64,000 bases of DNA from the NCBI GenBank assembly GCA_016708025.1, contig JADJGQ010000002.1:496001-560000 (forward strand). Direction: 5' to 3'. The notes under the pieces are model-generated. The model worked only from the letters and a program-made list of their open reading frames with translations. It was not told the origin of the DNA and did no database searches. Source of the stretch: a bacterium. GTDB lineage: Bacteria; Zixibacteria; MSB-5A5; GN15; FEB-12. This document shows, piece after piece, positions 8,087 to 17,247 of the stretch (within the stretch, counting starts at the first letter, position 1; each line of letters opens with the position of its first letter). A program made the translations under genes and the position numbers.

Positions 8087-8833
8087 CTACTTTCCACGTT
8101 CATTCCCATACGCCAGTATATGCAGGCGGGGAGAGAAACGAAAACCATGCGCCACACATGCCTGCATCACCCATCCGGTCTGCGCCAACTGACGCTCCCG
8201 CGTCACTCCCTCCGGCATTAAGATCACCGATTCCCGCGGCACGAGCGGTAGGTAATCCTCTATCAACTCAGATATATCTTCTGGTGATTGCACGACGAAC
8301 TTGAAATCAACTTTTCCCGTTGCCACTAAACTCTTGATAGCCGAGGGTATGATATTAACTTCTCTCGCCAATCCATTGTTGGTCAGTTTGGGAGAGCAAT
8401 TCCACCAGTCAACCTCGTCCGACAGTTCATCGTTCGGAGCATACATCCCATTTGTTTCAATTTCAACAAAGCGAAAGCCCACCTCCCGAAGTGACTTCAC
8501 CAACGCCGGTATCTCCGCCTGATGCAGCATCGGCTCACCGCCAGTCAGCACGACATGAGTTTGTGCGCGCGTTTCCGCGTCCACCAATCGGCAACTCCGT
8601 TCAGTCAACTCCGCTAGCGATAGCAGTTCCCCTGGCTCTATCTTCCGTTTATCCCAGGTAAACCGCGTGTCGCACCAGACACAACCCAGATTGCAGTACT
8701 TGAACCGAATGAACAGCGCCGGTGTCCCGGCAAACCGTCCTTCTCCCTGAACCGACACAAACAGCTCGCTGACCGGCAAATGCCCGTCGCTCTCCGTGGG
8801 CCACCGTTCAATTTCAGGTTCATACCGCTTCAT
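8087..8833 (-). CDS. queE: 7-carboxy-7-deazaguanine synthase (QueE), radical SAM
   Basis: QueE is the radical SAM enzyme that rearranges 6-carboxytetrahydropterin to 7-carboxy-7-deazaguanine. The FVSVQGEG opening and the cluster motif C47-X3-C51-X2-C54 (YCNLGCVWCDT) are diagnostic, and the SAM-binding VLTGGEP follows. At 248 residues it is a normal QueE. It starts 3 bases after queC stops and lies 6 bases before queD, so the three are almost certainly one transcript. Confidence 0.95.
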   Translation of the reverse strand: MKRYEPEIERWPTESDGHLPVSELFVSVQGEGRFAGTPALFIRFKYCNLGCVWCDTRFTWDKRKIEPGELLSLAELTERSCRLVDAETRAQTHVVLTGGEPMLHQAEIPALVKSLREVGFRFVEIETNGMYAPNDELSDEVDWWNCSPKLTNNGLAREVNIIPSAIKSLVATGKVDFKFVVQSPEDISELIEDYLPLVPRESVILMPEGVTRERQLAQTGWVMQACVAHGFRFSPRLHILAYGNERGK

Positions 8834-8836
8834 CGC

Positions 8837-9541
8837 TTATCGAGCTCCGGGCTGATACCGTGTTGGGTCGGGAAGCCCCGCTTCCGCAAATCCCTTTCGA
8901 CGGATCTGACAGCTATCGCAATGCCCACACGCCAATCCAACCTCATCCGGATCATAGCAACTGAATGTCAGTGAATAATCCACCCCTAGACTTGTCCCCG
9001 TTCTCAGTATCTCTGCTTTGGTCATCTGAAGTAACGGTGCGACAATCTGCAATCTGCCACCCTCGATCCCCGCTTTAGTCCCGAGGTTTGCCATCCGCTC
9101 GAAGGAAGTCAGAAACTCTGGACGGCAATCCGGATAGCCGGAATAGTCGATCGCGTTCGCCCCAATGTAGATCCGCTCCGCCCCCCGTGACTCGGCGAAT
9201 GCCAGCGCAATCGACAGAAAGACAATATTCCGTGCCGGCACGTAGGTACTCGGAATCCCCTGGCCGATCTCTGTCTCGGCGCGGTCTTTGGGGATATCGG
9301 CCCCCTTGTCAGTCAGCGATGACCCGCCTATTGCATCCAGATCCAGCGGGAACGTGACATGCTCGCTGATCTTCAGCGAAACCGCCACCCGCTTGGCGGC
9401 GATCAACTCCACAAAATGCCGTTGCCCGTAGTCAAAGCTCAGCGCCATGACTTCATACCCGTCCGCCAGCGCGATTGCGGTGGCAGTCGTTGAATCGATC
9501 CCCCCGGACAACAGGGAGATAGCTTTTGGTTTGGTTTGCAT
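8837..9541 (-). CDS. queC: 7-cyano-7-deazaguanine synthase (QueC)
   Basis: QueC uses ATP and ammonia to turn 7-carboxy-7-deazaguanine into preQ0. The PP-loop SGGIDS lies at 12-17 and a four-cysteine zinc site is seen near the C-terminus (SCYDPDE ... CGHCDSC). I placed the start at the ATG at 9541; an upstream TTG at 9565 would add eight residues but has no ribosome binding site. Length 234 is standard. It is the first gene of queC-queE-queD and is divergent from queF over about 107 bases. Confidence 0.95.
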   Translation of the reverse strand: MQTKPKAISLLSGGIDSTTATAIALADGYEVMALSFDYGQRHFVELIAAKRVAVSLKISEHVTFPLDLDAIGGSSLTDKGADIPKDRAETEIGQGIPSTYVPARNIVFLSIALAFAESRGAERIYIGANAIDYSGYPDCRPEFLTSFERMANLGTKAGIEGGRLQIVAPLLQMTKAEILRTGTSLGVDYSLTFSCYDPDEVGLACGHCDSCQIRRKGFAEAGLPDPTRYQPGAR

Positions 9542-9648
9542 AACTGGTATATCTCTGGGAGACAATATAGCGAATCAGGACCCCCGGTCACCACAATTTC
9601 GTCTGCTTTTCCATTGCGCCGGGTCTCAGAAATCAGTTTCATACCCCC

Positions 9649-10044
9649 ATGAGTAATCCTTCAAACTACGAAAATCTCCAGACCGATATCCGCCAATGGC
9701 CCACTCCGGCCATTGAGGTCTTTGTCAATATCTACCCCGACCGGGACTATGAGATCCGCATGACCGTCCAGGAGTTCAGTTGCGTCTGTCCGAAAACCGG
9801 CATGCCCGATTTTGCCGAACTAAAACTGACCTTCGTCCCTGACCAGCTCTGTATCGAACTCAAGAGCTTTAAGGAATATCTCCTCGCTTACCGCAATAAG
9901 GGGATCTTCCACGAAAACGTCGTCAACCGCGTACTCGATGATATCATCGCGGCTATCAAACCGCGACGTGCTCGACTCGAAGGCATCTTCAACTCCCGCG
10001 GCGGTATCCAGACTACCGTAGTAAGAGAATATTCCGCTGTATAG
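9649..10044 (+). CDS. queF: NADPH-dependent preQ0 reductase (QueF, short type)
   Basis: QueF reduces the nitrile of preQ0 to preQ1, the base later inserted into tRNA. This is the unimodular YkvM-type form (131 residues): catalytic Cys47 in CPKTG and the QueF signature ELKSFK at 70-75, with FNSRGGI near the end. The start at 9649 has no visible Shine-Dalgarno sequence. With queC, queE and queD opposite, the window encodes the route from dihydroneopterin triphosphate to preQ1; GTP cyclohydrolase, tgt, queA and queG are not here. I looked for a preQ1 riboswitch in the shared leader and saw none. Confidence 0.95.
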   Translation: MSNPSNYENLQTDIRQWPTPAIEVFVNIYPDRDYEIRMTVQEFSCVCPKTGMPDFAELKLTFVPDQLCIELKSFKEYLLAYRNKGIFHENVVNRVLDDIIAAIKPRRARLEGIFNSRGGIQTTVVREYSAV

Positions 10045-10064
10045 AATCTTCGTCAGGCTGATGC

Positions 10065-11231
10065 ATGAGTGACTACGAGTCGCTCTTCGAGCCGCTGACT
10101 GTTGGCGGCAAACTCACCTTGCGCAATCGCCTGGTCATGGCCCCCATGACCACCGTCTCGGGCAATCTCGATGGCACCTTTTCCGATGAAGAGATCAACT
10201 ACCTTGGTCGTCGCGCCGAATCCGGCATCGGGCTGGTGATGACCCCTGCCTGTTATGTCCACAAATCCGGCCATTCATTCGAGCGCCAGGTCGGTTGCCA
10301 TTCCGATCTGATGCTCTCCCGCCTGGATCAATGCGCCGCGGCAATCAACCGACATGGCGCCGCATCCTTCCTGCAGATTCATCACGGAGGCAATGCCGCG
10401 CGTTCTCAGTACATTGGACATCCGCCACTGGCCCCCTCTGCTGTTATCAACCGTCGCGGCACTTCCGAAATGCCGACCGCGATGACGGAAGGGGAGATCT
10501 GGATGGTCATCGAGGCGTTTGCTCGCGCCGCTGGCCGCGCCAAACAAACCGGTTTCAGCGGGATTGAACTCCATGGCGCCAACACCTACCTCTTCCAGCA
10601 GTTTTTTTCACCATTCACCAATCAGCGAACTGACCAGTGGGGCGGTGACCTTCGCTGCGATCGCTGTGACCGCCACCAATTCCACGACCAACTCGAACTC
10701 TGCCACCGCCTGGAAAATCGCGCCCGCTTCGCGATCGAGGTCATCAAAGCGGTCAGGGGAGAGGTTGGCCCGGACTACCCGGTTGCCTATCGTATCTCAC
10801 CCGAAGAAGCGGACCCCGATGGTTACTCCACCCATGACGCGATTCAACTTCTCGGTCTGCTTATCCCACTCGGCATCGACATTGTGCATGTCTCAAGCTG
10901 GGATTATGGAACGGGGATACGCAATGACTGGCCCGACGGTACACACCCGACAAAAATGATCCGCGATTCCATCCCGAGCCGGATTCCCGTAATCGGCGTC
11001 GGATCAATTTTGCATCCGGCCGATGCTCTGCGAGTACAACAAGATGGTGTTGATCTAGTCGGCCTTGGACGCGCAGTTCTACTTGACGCCGATTGGGCAA
11101 CCAAAGCCAAAAAGGGAAAAGTCACGCAGATCAGAAGCTCACTTCAATCTGAGGAAGAAAGATCACAACTCGAAATCCCTGAACCAATGAAGGAATACAC
11201 AAAACACTCGATCAAAATCAACTCCCACTAA
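10065..11231 (+). CDS. Old Yellow Enzyme-family NADH:flavin oxidoreductase with an unusual insertion
   Basis: A TIM-barrel FMN oxidoreductase. Family marks: LFEPLTVGGKLTLRNRLVMAPM (the first barrel strand; hallmark residues LRNR and MAPM), the active-site segment ELHGANTYL, NQRTDQWGG, and the FMN-phosphate loop VIGVGSI with VGLGRAVL. Where the family normally reads GGSLENR, this protein carries about 21 extra residues rich in Cys and His (bases 10647-10709) before LENR resumes. There is no C-terminal Fe-S/NAD(P) part, so it is the short OYE class acting on activated alkenes; the substrate is unknown. It starts 20 bases after queF. Confidence 0.85.
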   Translation: MSDYESLFEPLTVGGKLTLRNRLVMAPMTTVSGNLDGTFSDEEINYLGRRAESGIGLVMTPACYVHKSGHSFERQVGCHSDLMLSRLDQCAAAINRHGAASFLQIHHGGNAARSQYIGHPPLAPSAVINRRGTSEMPTAMTEGEIWMVIEAFARAAGRAKQTGFSGIELHGANTYLFQQFFSPFTNQRTDQWGGDLRCDRCDRHQFHDQLELCHRLENRARFAIEVIKAVRGEVGPDYPVAYRISPEEADPDGYSTHDAIQLLGLLIPLGIDIVHVSSWDYGTGIRNDWPDGTHPTKMIRDSIPSRIPVIGVGSILHPADALRVQQDGVDLVGLGRAVLLDADWATKAKKGKVTQIRSSLQSEEERSQLEIPEPMKEYTKHSIKINSH

Positions 11232-11248
11232 CGGGCAAGGAGGGACGT

Positions 11249-11785
11249 ATGAAGAAGCTGCTATTGGTTTTGGCGGCGGTCGCCGCTGTAAGTACTCTCG
11301 GGCTTACCACCCATCAATCTGAAAATGATCCGGAATGGTTTCAATGGGCCAAGGGTGTCTGGCTGTTTGAGAATTCCAGCTACATGGTGATCACGGACAG
11401 CCATTACTTTGTTATCACCGCGTCCGGTGACACTTCAAATCCCCTTATATACTGTGCAGCATCTCAATTGGCCTTCACTCCCAAAGGGTTAGTACACACG
11501 GAGCGGCTGTTCGCAGCGCACCGTCCAGAGGGAGAAAACGAACTGTTCCGTGCTACTCAAACCGATCGAGAACTGCCGCTGTCAGTGGACACTGCCAAGT
11601 TTGTTGCCGAAAAGTCGGAGGTAGTCAATGACGTCTGGTACGATGCCATCATTGAACTGACCGATGACTATGTGCTATTGTCCACGAACAATGGCGATAA
11701 GGCGAAATTCTTCAAAGATGGTCGAGCGGTCTATATGCCGAAAGCCGGTGGCGAGTTCATCTCCCGCAAAGTCGAACAGCTTTAG
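11249..11785 (+). CDS. Secreted protein of unknown function
   Basis: The 178-residue product begins with a clear signal peptide (MKKLLLVLAAVAAVSTLGLT, cut near residue 20) and a strong ribosome binding site AAGGAGGG sits 7 bases upstream. The mature part is acidic, with aromatic-rich strands (WFQWAKGVWLFEN, NDVWYDAIIELTDDYVLLS) that suggest a small beta-rich domain, perhaps lipocalin-like. I do not recognise a family. It follows the flavin oxidoreductase by 17 bases and may be cotranscribed; it converges on the dehydrogenase gene, with stops overlapping. Confidence 0.65.
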   Translation: MKKLLLVLAAVAAVSTLGLTTHQSENDPEWFQWAKGVWLFENSSYMVITDSHYFVITASGDTSNPLIYCAASQLAFTPKGLVHTERLFAAHRPEGENELFRATQTDRELPLSVDTAKFVAEKSEVVNDVWYDAIIELTDDYVLLSTNNGDKAKFFKDGRAVYMPKAGGEFISRKVEQL

Positions 11786-12639
11786 CGTTTCGAATTGATC
11801 GACTTGAGCACCGCGGAAAGATCCATCGCACCCAACCCTGCTTCGGAAGCGGCTCGAAAAACTGCTTCCGAGGCTGGCCTCATTTTGCTCTCAATTGACA
11901 TCTCCGCCAACAGATCCCCCACATACCTCAGATCCTTATATATCGCCGCCACCGAAAAATGCGGCGAAAAATCCTCGCTTAATAACTTCTGACGCTTCGC
12001 ATTCAGCACTGCCGAATTCCCCGCTCCCGCCGCCAGAATATCCAGCACCTGCTCACGCGCCAACCCCGCGCGTTCCCCCAATACTGTCGCTTCAGCCAAC
12101 ACCCCCATAAAAGTGCCTAGAACCAGATTATTGATCAGTTTCATTTTGCTCGCGAGCCCCGGCTTCTCCAGGAAAAAGAGCTGTCTCCCCATCTTTTCAT
12201 ACAGCGACTTCGCCTTGTCGTATGCGGTGCGTTCGCCGCTGGTCAGAATAGTCAGCGCTCCCTGCGAGGCCGGCATGACCGACCCTAGGACCGGCGATTC
12301 CAGATAGCTTCCACCTGCAGACCTTACCATCTCATGGAACTCAAGCACGTCCCGGAAATGATTCGTCGTGGTATCGATCACGGTTTTACCGCGTAGCCCT
12401 CCCGTCAGGGGTCCCGATGCCGACCCTAACACCTCCCGCACCGCCGCACTGTCGAACAGGTTGAGAACAATGGTCTCGCATCCCCTGGCTATCTCCGCCG
12501 GATTCTCTGCGATCGGTAACCCAATCGCCTCCGCCTTTGAGCGTGTCCGGTTCCAGACCAGAAGGTCAGTCCCTTCCGCGGCCAAACAACGCGCCATCGC
12601 GTTCCCAAGATTTCCAAGACCTATAAATCCGACTGACAT
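11782..12639 (-). CDS. NAD(P)-dependent beta-hydroxyacid dehydrogenase family protein
   Basis: Resembles 3-hydroxyisobutyrate dehydrogenase and the GLYR1/succinic semialdehyde reductase group. The N-terminal Rossmann motif GFIGLGNLGNAMA, the substrate-binding DTTTNH segment (DxST position) and the catalytic Lys in KLINNLVLG are all in place. The start is set at 12639 because the protein then begins directly with MSVGFIGLG, giving the family's usual 285 residues. It lies downstream of the malic enzyme gene but is separated from it by a terminator, so it probably has its own promoter. The exact hydroxyacid cannot be told. Confidence 0.85.
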   Translation of the reverse strand: MSVGFIGLGNLGNAMARCLAAEGTDLLVWNRTRSKAEAIGLPIAENPAEIARGCETIVLNLFDSAAVREVLGSASGPLTGGLRGKTVIDTTTNHFRDVLEFHEMVRSAGGSYLESPVLGSVMPASQGALTILTSGERTAYDKAKSLYEKMGRQLFFLEKPGLASKMKLINNLVLGTFMGVLAEATVLGERAGLAREQVLDILAAGAGNSAVLNAKRQKLLSEDFSPHFSVAAIYKDLRYVGDLLAEMSIESKMRPASEAVFRAASEAGLGAMDLSAVLKSINSKR

Positions 12640-12709
12640 ATTCCGCTCCAAAGCCAGAGGTTCGCTACAAATTAGGCAAAGTAGGGAAGATTTGCAAACA
12701 GAGCAAAGG

Positions 12710-12745
12710 AGATAAGAAAGGGCGGAGCCAAAAAGACTCCGCCCT
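12710..12745 (-). terminator. Intrinsic terminator of the malic enzyme gene
   Basis: On the minus strand AGGGCGGAG/CTCCGCCCT (12719-12745) forms a 9-base stem followed by a T-rich tract (CTTTCTTATC). It sits just beyond the malic enzyme stop. Confidence 0.8.
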
Positions 12746-12752
12746 CGTGAGG

Positions 12753-14477
12753 TTATCTTGAGTGCTGAAACCGATACGGATAGTAGTGCGGCTCCCACAT
12801 CGCCGCATAGATCAGCGATGCCAACCGGTCATCCGTCACCCGCATCCCGATCCCTTCCTCGCGTGCCTGCTTCGCAACAGCCAGCGCCACCTGGAAAGAG
12901 ACTTTCCGAATATCGGTGAGCGGCGGCAACAGCTCGCCGTTTTTGATCTGTTCCGGCGTCACCATATCGGAGATCGCCCGGCTGGCCGCCTGGAACATGG
13001 TAGGAGAGACCCGGCTCGCCTGACAGATGATCGAACCCAATCCAGTTCCCGGGAAGACATACAGGTTGTTGCACTGCGATATCTTCACCTGTTTTCCATT
13101 CGGAAGTGTGCATGGCCCGAAGGGGCTTCCCGTGGCTATCAGCGCCCGTCCGTCAGTAGCCCGAAGAATATCTTCCGCTTTCGCCTCGCATTTCGAGGTC
13201 GGATTGGAAAGACAGAACACGATCGGCCGATCGGTGTTCTGCCCCACCTGGGTGAGTATCACTTCGGTGAATGCTCCCGGTTGCGCCGACAGGCCGATCA
13301 GGGTCGTTATCCCGGCATGCTTCACCACTTCGGCAAGAGTCGCCGACCGATCTTTCGGGATCGGCCAGTCCGCGATCACCGATCGTGGCTGCAGGTAATC
13401 TTTCTGATACGCTTCCGCCGGCATCCCTTCAAGCATCAAACCCGGCATATCGAGCGCAAAAACCCGCTTCCGGCATTCAGCCAGCGGGATCCCTTCTTCC
13501 ATCGACATCATGTAGCAGATCGCATTGGCCACCCCATTACCCGCCTGTCCAAAACCAAGGATCGCGATCTTCTGTTCGGATGCCTTTTTGCCGGCTACCT
13601 TCAATGCTGTCCGATAAGCCGAGGCCGCCGTCGCCCCCGTTCCCTGGATATCATCGTTAAAACTGAGAATGCGATGTTTGTATGTTTCCAGCAGGGAGAA
13701 CGCATGTTGCTTGCCAAAATCTTCCCACTGCAACAATGCGTTCGGGAATGACCGCTTCACCCCCTGCACAAACCGCTCGACTACTTCGTAGTACGCATCG
13801 CCGGTCAGTCGCGGCTTCCGCACACCTAAATAGAGCGGGTCATTCAACAGCCGCTCGTTGTTTGTCCCAACATCCAGGCAGACCGGCAATGTCGAGGCCG
13901 GGTGGATTCCCGCCGCCGCTACATACAGCGCGATCTTCCCAACCGGTATCCCCATCCCATCCGAGCCAAGATCCCCCAATCCCAGGATCCGCTCGCCGTC
14001 CGTCACGACTATCAGCGAGATATTCGGCAGACCGACATTGCCAAGCATATGCTCGATGCCGTTCACATTCTCCTGCGTCACATATAGCCCGCGATACTGC
14101 CGCGTCATATGTGAAAGCTTCAGACAGGCATGCCCGACTGTCGGCGTATAGACGATCGGCAACATCTCTTCGATATGCTCGAGCAACAGCGAATAAAAAA
14201 CCGTCTCATTCCGGTTCTGCAACGCCATCAGGCCGATATACCGCCCAAGGTCCGTATCTTTGTTTTTGTAGATCTCATAATCACGCGTTACCTGGTCATG
14301 TAACGATCCAACCGGGTCGGGAAGTAATCCCTCCAGATCAAACTCAACTCGTTCATCCTCGGTAAAGGCGTGCCCTTTATTCAACAAAGGGTCATGCATG
14401 AGGGCGTATCCCTTCAGCGGGACCGAATAGTAAACCTCATGTGTCAGGGGGTCGACTCTCATTTCGAAACGATTCAT
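12753..14477 (-). CDS. maeA: NAD-dependent malic enzyme
   Basis: Oxidative decarboxylation of malate to pyruvate with NAD(P) in the cytosol. At 574 residues it is the large SfcA/MaeA type. Visible marks: LLPIVYTPTVGHAC near the N-terminus, VVTDGERILGLGDLG, catalytic Lys in VGKIALYV, metal-binding EDFG, NDDIQGTG, and the NAD-binding GFGQAGNGVA. The start at 14477 is preferred over an ATG ten codons upstream because GAGGTAG lies 8 bases before it. Monocistronic by its terminator. Confidence 0.95.
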   Translation of the reverse strand: MNRFEMRVDPLTHEVYYSVPLKGYALMHDPLLNKGHAFTEDERVEFDLEGLLPDPVGSLHDQVTRDYEIYKNKDTDLGRYIGLMALQNRNETVFYSLLLEHIEEMLPIVYTPTVGHACLKLSHMTRQYRGLYVTQENVNGIEHMLGNVGLPNISLIVVTDGERILGLGDLGSDGMGIPVGKIALYVAAAGIHPASTLPVCLDVGTNNERLLNDPLYLGVRKPRLTGDAYYEVVERFVQGVKRSFPNALLQWEDFGKQHAFSLLETYKHRILSFNDDIQGTGATAASAYRTALKVAGKKASEQKIAILGFGQAGNGVANAICYMMSMEEGIPLAECRKRVFALDMPGLMLEGMPAEAYQKDYLQPRSVIADWPIPKDRSATLAEVVKHAGITTLIGLSAQPGAFTEVILTQVGQNTDRPIVFCLSNPTSKCEAKAEDILRATDGRALIATGSPFGPCTLPNGKQVKISQCNNLYVFPGTGLGSIICQASRVSPTMFQAASRAISDMVTPEQIKNGELLPPLTDIRKVSFQVALAVAKQAREEGIGMRVTDDRLASLIYAAMWEPHYYPYRFQHSR

Positions 14478-14738
14478 AGCAGCTACCTCAGTAATGTAAG
14501 GAGCCATAACTTACGCCTAAACAGATAGACTGCAACCACTAATTCGGTTTTTTTGGTGCGGTATATGAGGCCGATAATATCCTGTCCCACAGCGTCCCCA
14601 ACGCCACTGTAGCTCGTTGATACGCAATCGGCTGGATGATTTTAATGTTGATTTGAACGCCGCCTTCCCGTACGGTGTATTATCACTATTCGTCGATGTG
14701 TAATGCCGGGAACGTTTTCGCGTAAAGGATCCGTAACG

Positions 14739-16082
14739 ATGTCCGTCAATCCGTCTATTTTCAAAGCCTATGATATCCGTGGCGTTGTCCCTGATCAACT
14801 GAACGGCGATATCGCCTACATGATCGGCGGCGCGCTCGCCAATTTCCTCAAACCCAAATCAATCGCCGTCGGCCGCGACATGCGCGTCTCTTCCGACCAT
14901 CTCTTTGACTACCTCGCCCGCGGTCTAAATGACAGCGGCGTCGATGTCATCGACCTCGGTCTTGTCTCCACCGATGGTCTCTATTTTGCCGTCGGAAAAT
15001 TCGGCTACGAAGGCGGCGTGATGATCACCGCCAGTCACAATCCAAAACAGTACAACGGCTTCAAGATCTGCCGCGTCAATGCCGAACCGCTTTCCGGCGA
15101 TGATGGCCTCTCCCAGATGCTCAAGATGATTCAGACCGATACCTGGCTGACCAAGGCCCCCAATCGCGGCTCGATCATTCGCAAGGATATCAGCGAAGCC
15201 TACGCGGAGCATTGTCTCTCGTTTATCGATGTCAAAAAGATCAAACCGTTCCATATCGTTATTGATGCCGGCAACGGCATGGCTGGCGCCACTCTCGGCC
15301 CGGTTCTCGAAAAACTCCCCATCAAAGTCACCAAGCTCTTTTTCGAACTCGATGGCAACTTCCCGAACCACCCTGCTTCGCCGATCGAACTGGAAAACCT
15401 GGTCGACCTGCAGCAGAAGATAAATGAAACCAATGCGGACTTTGGCGTGGCGTTTGATGGCGATGCTGACCGGATGTTCCTGGTCGACAAATTCGGGCGT
15501 CAACTTGGCGGCGATATGACCACTGCTTTGGTCTCCAAGTCGCTCCTGCAAAAACATCCCGGCGAAACAATTCTGTACAATCTTATCTGCTCGCACGCGG
15601 TCCCTGAAATGGTGACCAAAATGGGTGGCACTGCCATCAAAACCAAAGTTGGACACGCTATCATCAAACCGTTGATGAAGAAATACAACGCCATCTTCGG
15701 CGGCGAACACTCCGGCCATTTCTATTTCCGTGACAACTGGTTCGCCGATTCCGGCCTGATCGCCATGCTCGTCTGCCTGGAGCTGATCTCCGTAGAAGAC
15801 CGCCTGTTGCATGACATGGTCAAAGAGATTGACCCCTATGTCCGCTCGGGTGAGATCAACAGCCGGGTCGATTCCATCCCGGAAAAGATCGAGCAGATCA
15901 AACAGGCGTTCGCCAAGGGGAAACAGGAGACGATCGATGGTCTCACTGTCGAGTTCCCCACTTACTGGTTTAATCTCCGGGCATCCAATACCGAGCCGCT
16001 CATCCGCCTCAATGTCGAGGCGAACGACCGGCATATCCTCGAAGACAAAACGGCGGAGATTCTCTCAATAATCAGGTCGTAA
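14739..16082 (+). CDS. Phosphomannomutase/phosphoglucomutase
   Basis: An alpha-D-phosphohexomutase, interconverting 1- and 6-phosphates of glucose or mannose to feed envelope polysaccharides. Four signature loops are present: TASHNP with the phospho-serine, FDGDADR for Mg, GGEHSGH for the sugar, and RASNTEP for phosphate. The ManB/AlgC-like opening IFKAYDIRG supports the bifunctional PMM/PGM subfamily. I start it at 14739, with AAAGGA 10 bases upstream, giving 447 residues. The response regulator begins 1 base after its stop, so they are cotranscribed. Confidence 0.9.
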   Translation: MSVNPSIFKAYDIRGVVPDQLNGDIAYMIGGALANFLKPKSIAVGRDMRVSSDHLFDYLARGLNDSGVDVIDLGLVSTDGLYFAVGKFGYEGGVMITASHNPKQYNGFKICRVNAEPLSGDDGLSQMLKMIQTDTWLTKAPNRGSIIRKDISEAYAEHCLSFIDVKKIKPFHIVIDAGNGMAGATLGPVLEKLPIKVTKLFFELDGNFPNHPASPIELENLVDLQQKINETNADFGVAFDGDADRMFLVDKFGRQLGGDMTTALVSKSLLQKHPGETILYNLICSHAVPEMVTKMGGTAIKTKVGHAIIKPLMKKYNAIFGGEHSGHFYFRDNWFADSGLIAMLVCLELISVEDRLLHDMVKEIDPYVRSGEINSRVDSIPEKIEQIKQAFAKGKQETIDGLTVEFPTYWFNLRASNTEPLIRLNVEANDRHILEDKTAEILSIIRS

Positions 16083-16083
16083 T

Positions 16084-16833
16084 ATGGAAAAGTTCAAAGC
16101 GAATGTGCTCGTGGTCGATGATGACCCAATGCTCCTGGGGCTGCTGGTAGATACTCTGGAAACGATCGGCTATCAGGTCACCGGGGCGCAGGGGGGAGTG
16201 GCCGCCCTCGATTGTCTGACCAACCACAGCTTTGACTTGATGGTGACTGATATCAAAATGCCGGATATCGACGGCATTCAACTGCTCAAGAAAGTCCGCC
16301 GCCATTATCCCGGCATGCCGGTGCTCTTCATTACCGGCTATGCCTCACCGGAAATGATCGGCGAGGCATCTCCCGATGGTTTCCTCGCCAAGCCGTTCCG
16401 CATACAACATATCGAAGCACTCATCGAACAAACGCTGGCCAAGAAATCCGGCCTGACCGCGCGCTCCGTCCGCAAGATCCTTCTGGTCGATCACGATGAT
16501 GACTTTCGCTCGAGCCTAGCCGACGCCCTCAACTACAGCCAGTATATCCCGTTCTCTGCCACCGATGAAGCTGAAGCAATGCAGGAGATGGAGCATGGTA
16601 CCTTTGCGGCTGTTATCGCTGATGTTGCCGACCCGCACTTCGATGGCCACAAGCTGACCATCAAACTTCGCGAGCGCTATCCGAATATCCCGGTCATTGC
16701 GGTCGGCGCCGATGATCCTTCGCTTTTGAACGACAACGAGCAACCGTCTCTTTATGCCGGCTACTTGCAGAAGCCGTTCAAACTTGGATCAATTTTGGAA
16801 ATGCTGGATAAACTCCCCCGCTCTGACTCGTAG
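16084..16833 (+). CDS. Response regulator with two receiver domains and no output domain
   Basis: Two REC domains in 249 residues. The first (about 6-120) has the acidic triad VVDDD, the phospho-acceptor Asp56 in VTDIKMPD and the conserved Lys in FLAKPF. The second (about 130-245) has LVDHDDD, an acceptor candidate Asp180 in IADVAD and LQKPF. With no DNA-binding or enzymatic part it should work by protein contact, as in phosphorelays or scaffold-type regulators. It is coupled to the phosphohexomutase gene. No histidine kinase lies nearby. Confidence 0.9.
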   Translation: MEKFKANVLVVDDDPMLLGLLVDTLETIGYQVTGAQGGVAALDCLTNHSFDLMVTDIKMPDIDGIQLLKKVRRHYPGMPVLFITGYASPEMIGEASPDGFLAKPFRIQHIEALIEQTLAKKSGLTARSVRKILLVDHDDDFRSSLADALNYSQYIPFSATDEAEAMQEMEHGTFAAVIADVADPHFDGHKLTIKLRERYPNIPVIAVGADDPSLLNDNEQPSLYAGYLQKPFKLGSILEMLDKLPRSDS

Positions 16834-16861
16834 CTGTGCGCGGCAGACATCCACGTCTGCC
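16829..16861. repeat. GTAG-type extragenic palindrome
   Basis: GTAG (overlapping the preceding stop) is followed by GGCAGAC-atccac-GTCTGCC (16842-16861). It matches the layout of the other GTAG-hairpin elements in this window, with a longer linker. Confidence 0.4.
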
Positions 16862-16866
16862 CGACC

Positions 16867-17247
16867 TTACTCCACCCCCTCAAACGCCCCCGGGAAATAC
16901 TCCAGCTCCCCCTTCACAAAACAGATCACATCAAACCGAATATCCCGCCCGACTATCTTCATCTCGTCGAGATAAACCTGCGCCGCCTGCGTCAGCAATC
17001 GGATCTTCCGCGCACTGACCCACTCTGCCGGATGCCCAAACGCATTCGACCGCGCCGCCTTGACTTCGACAAAGACGATCACGCCCGGTTTGGAGACAAC
17101 CAGATCGATCTCTTTGTGTCCCGCCTGATAATTCTTGTCGAGGATTTCGAAACCGCGTTGAATGAGGAACTGCGCCGCCGCATCTTCGTACCGTCGTCCG
17201 ACCGCCCGTCGATTGCCGGATTTCCGTCTGTCACTCGAAGAGGGCAT
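16867..17247 (-). CDS. yraN: YraN/UPF0102 family predicted nuclease
   Basis: A 126-residue protein of the YraN family, related to restriction endonuclease-like folds. The core is visible: RRYEDAAAQFLIQRGFEILDKN, then GHKEIDLV, VFVEVKAAR (the E-x-K of the nuclease-like fold) and KIRLLTQAA. The function in vivo is not settled. The start at 17247 overlaps the end of rnhB by 17 bases; longer starts would run into rnhB sequence. The rnhB-yraN pair is a widespread arrangement downstream of rplS. Confidence 0.85.
   Translation of the reverse strand: MPSSSDRRKSGNRRAVGRRYEDAAAQFLIQRGFEILDKNYQAGHKEIDLVVSKPGVIVFVEVKAARSNAFGHPAEWVSARKIRLLTQAAQVYLDEMKIVGRDIRFDVICFVKGELEYFPGAFEGVE

Noticed and set aside
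9542..9648. preQ1 riboswitch between queC and queF
   Set aside because: No short pseudoknot-type aptamer with A-rich tail could be seen on either strand.
14570..14577. Exact GCCGATAA upstream of the phosphohexomutase gene
   Set aside because: The expected -35 position reads TTTT and the gene is not a motility gene; treated as chance.
14925..16034. 369-codon reverse frame opposite the phosphohexomutase
   Set aside because: Complete overlap with an unmistakable enzyme; typical antisense frame of a GC-rich gene.
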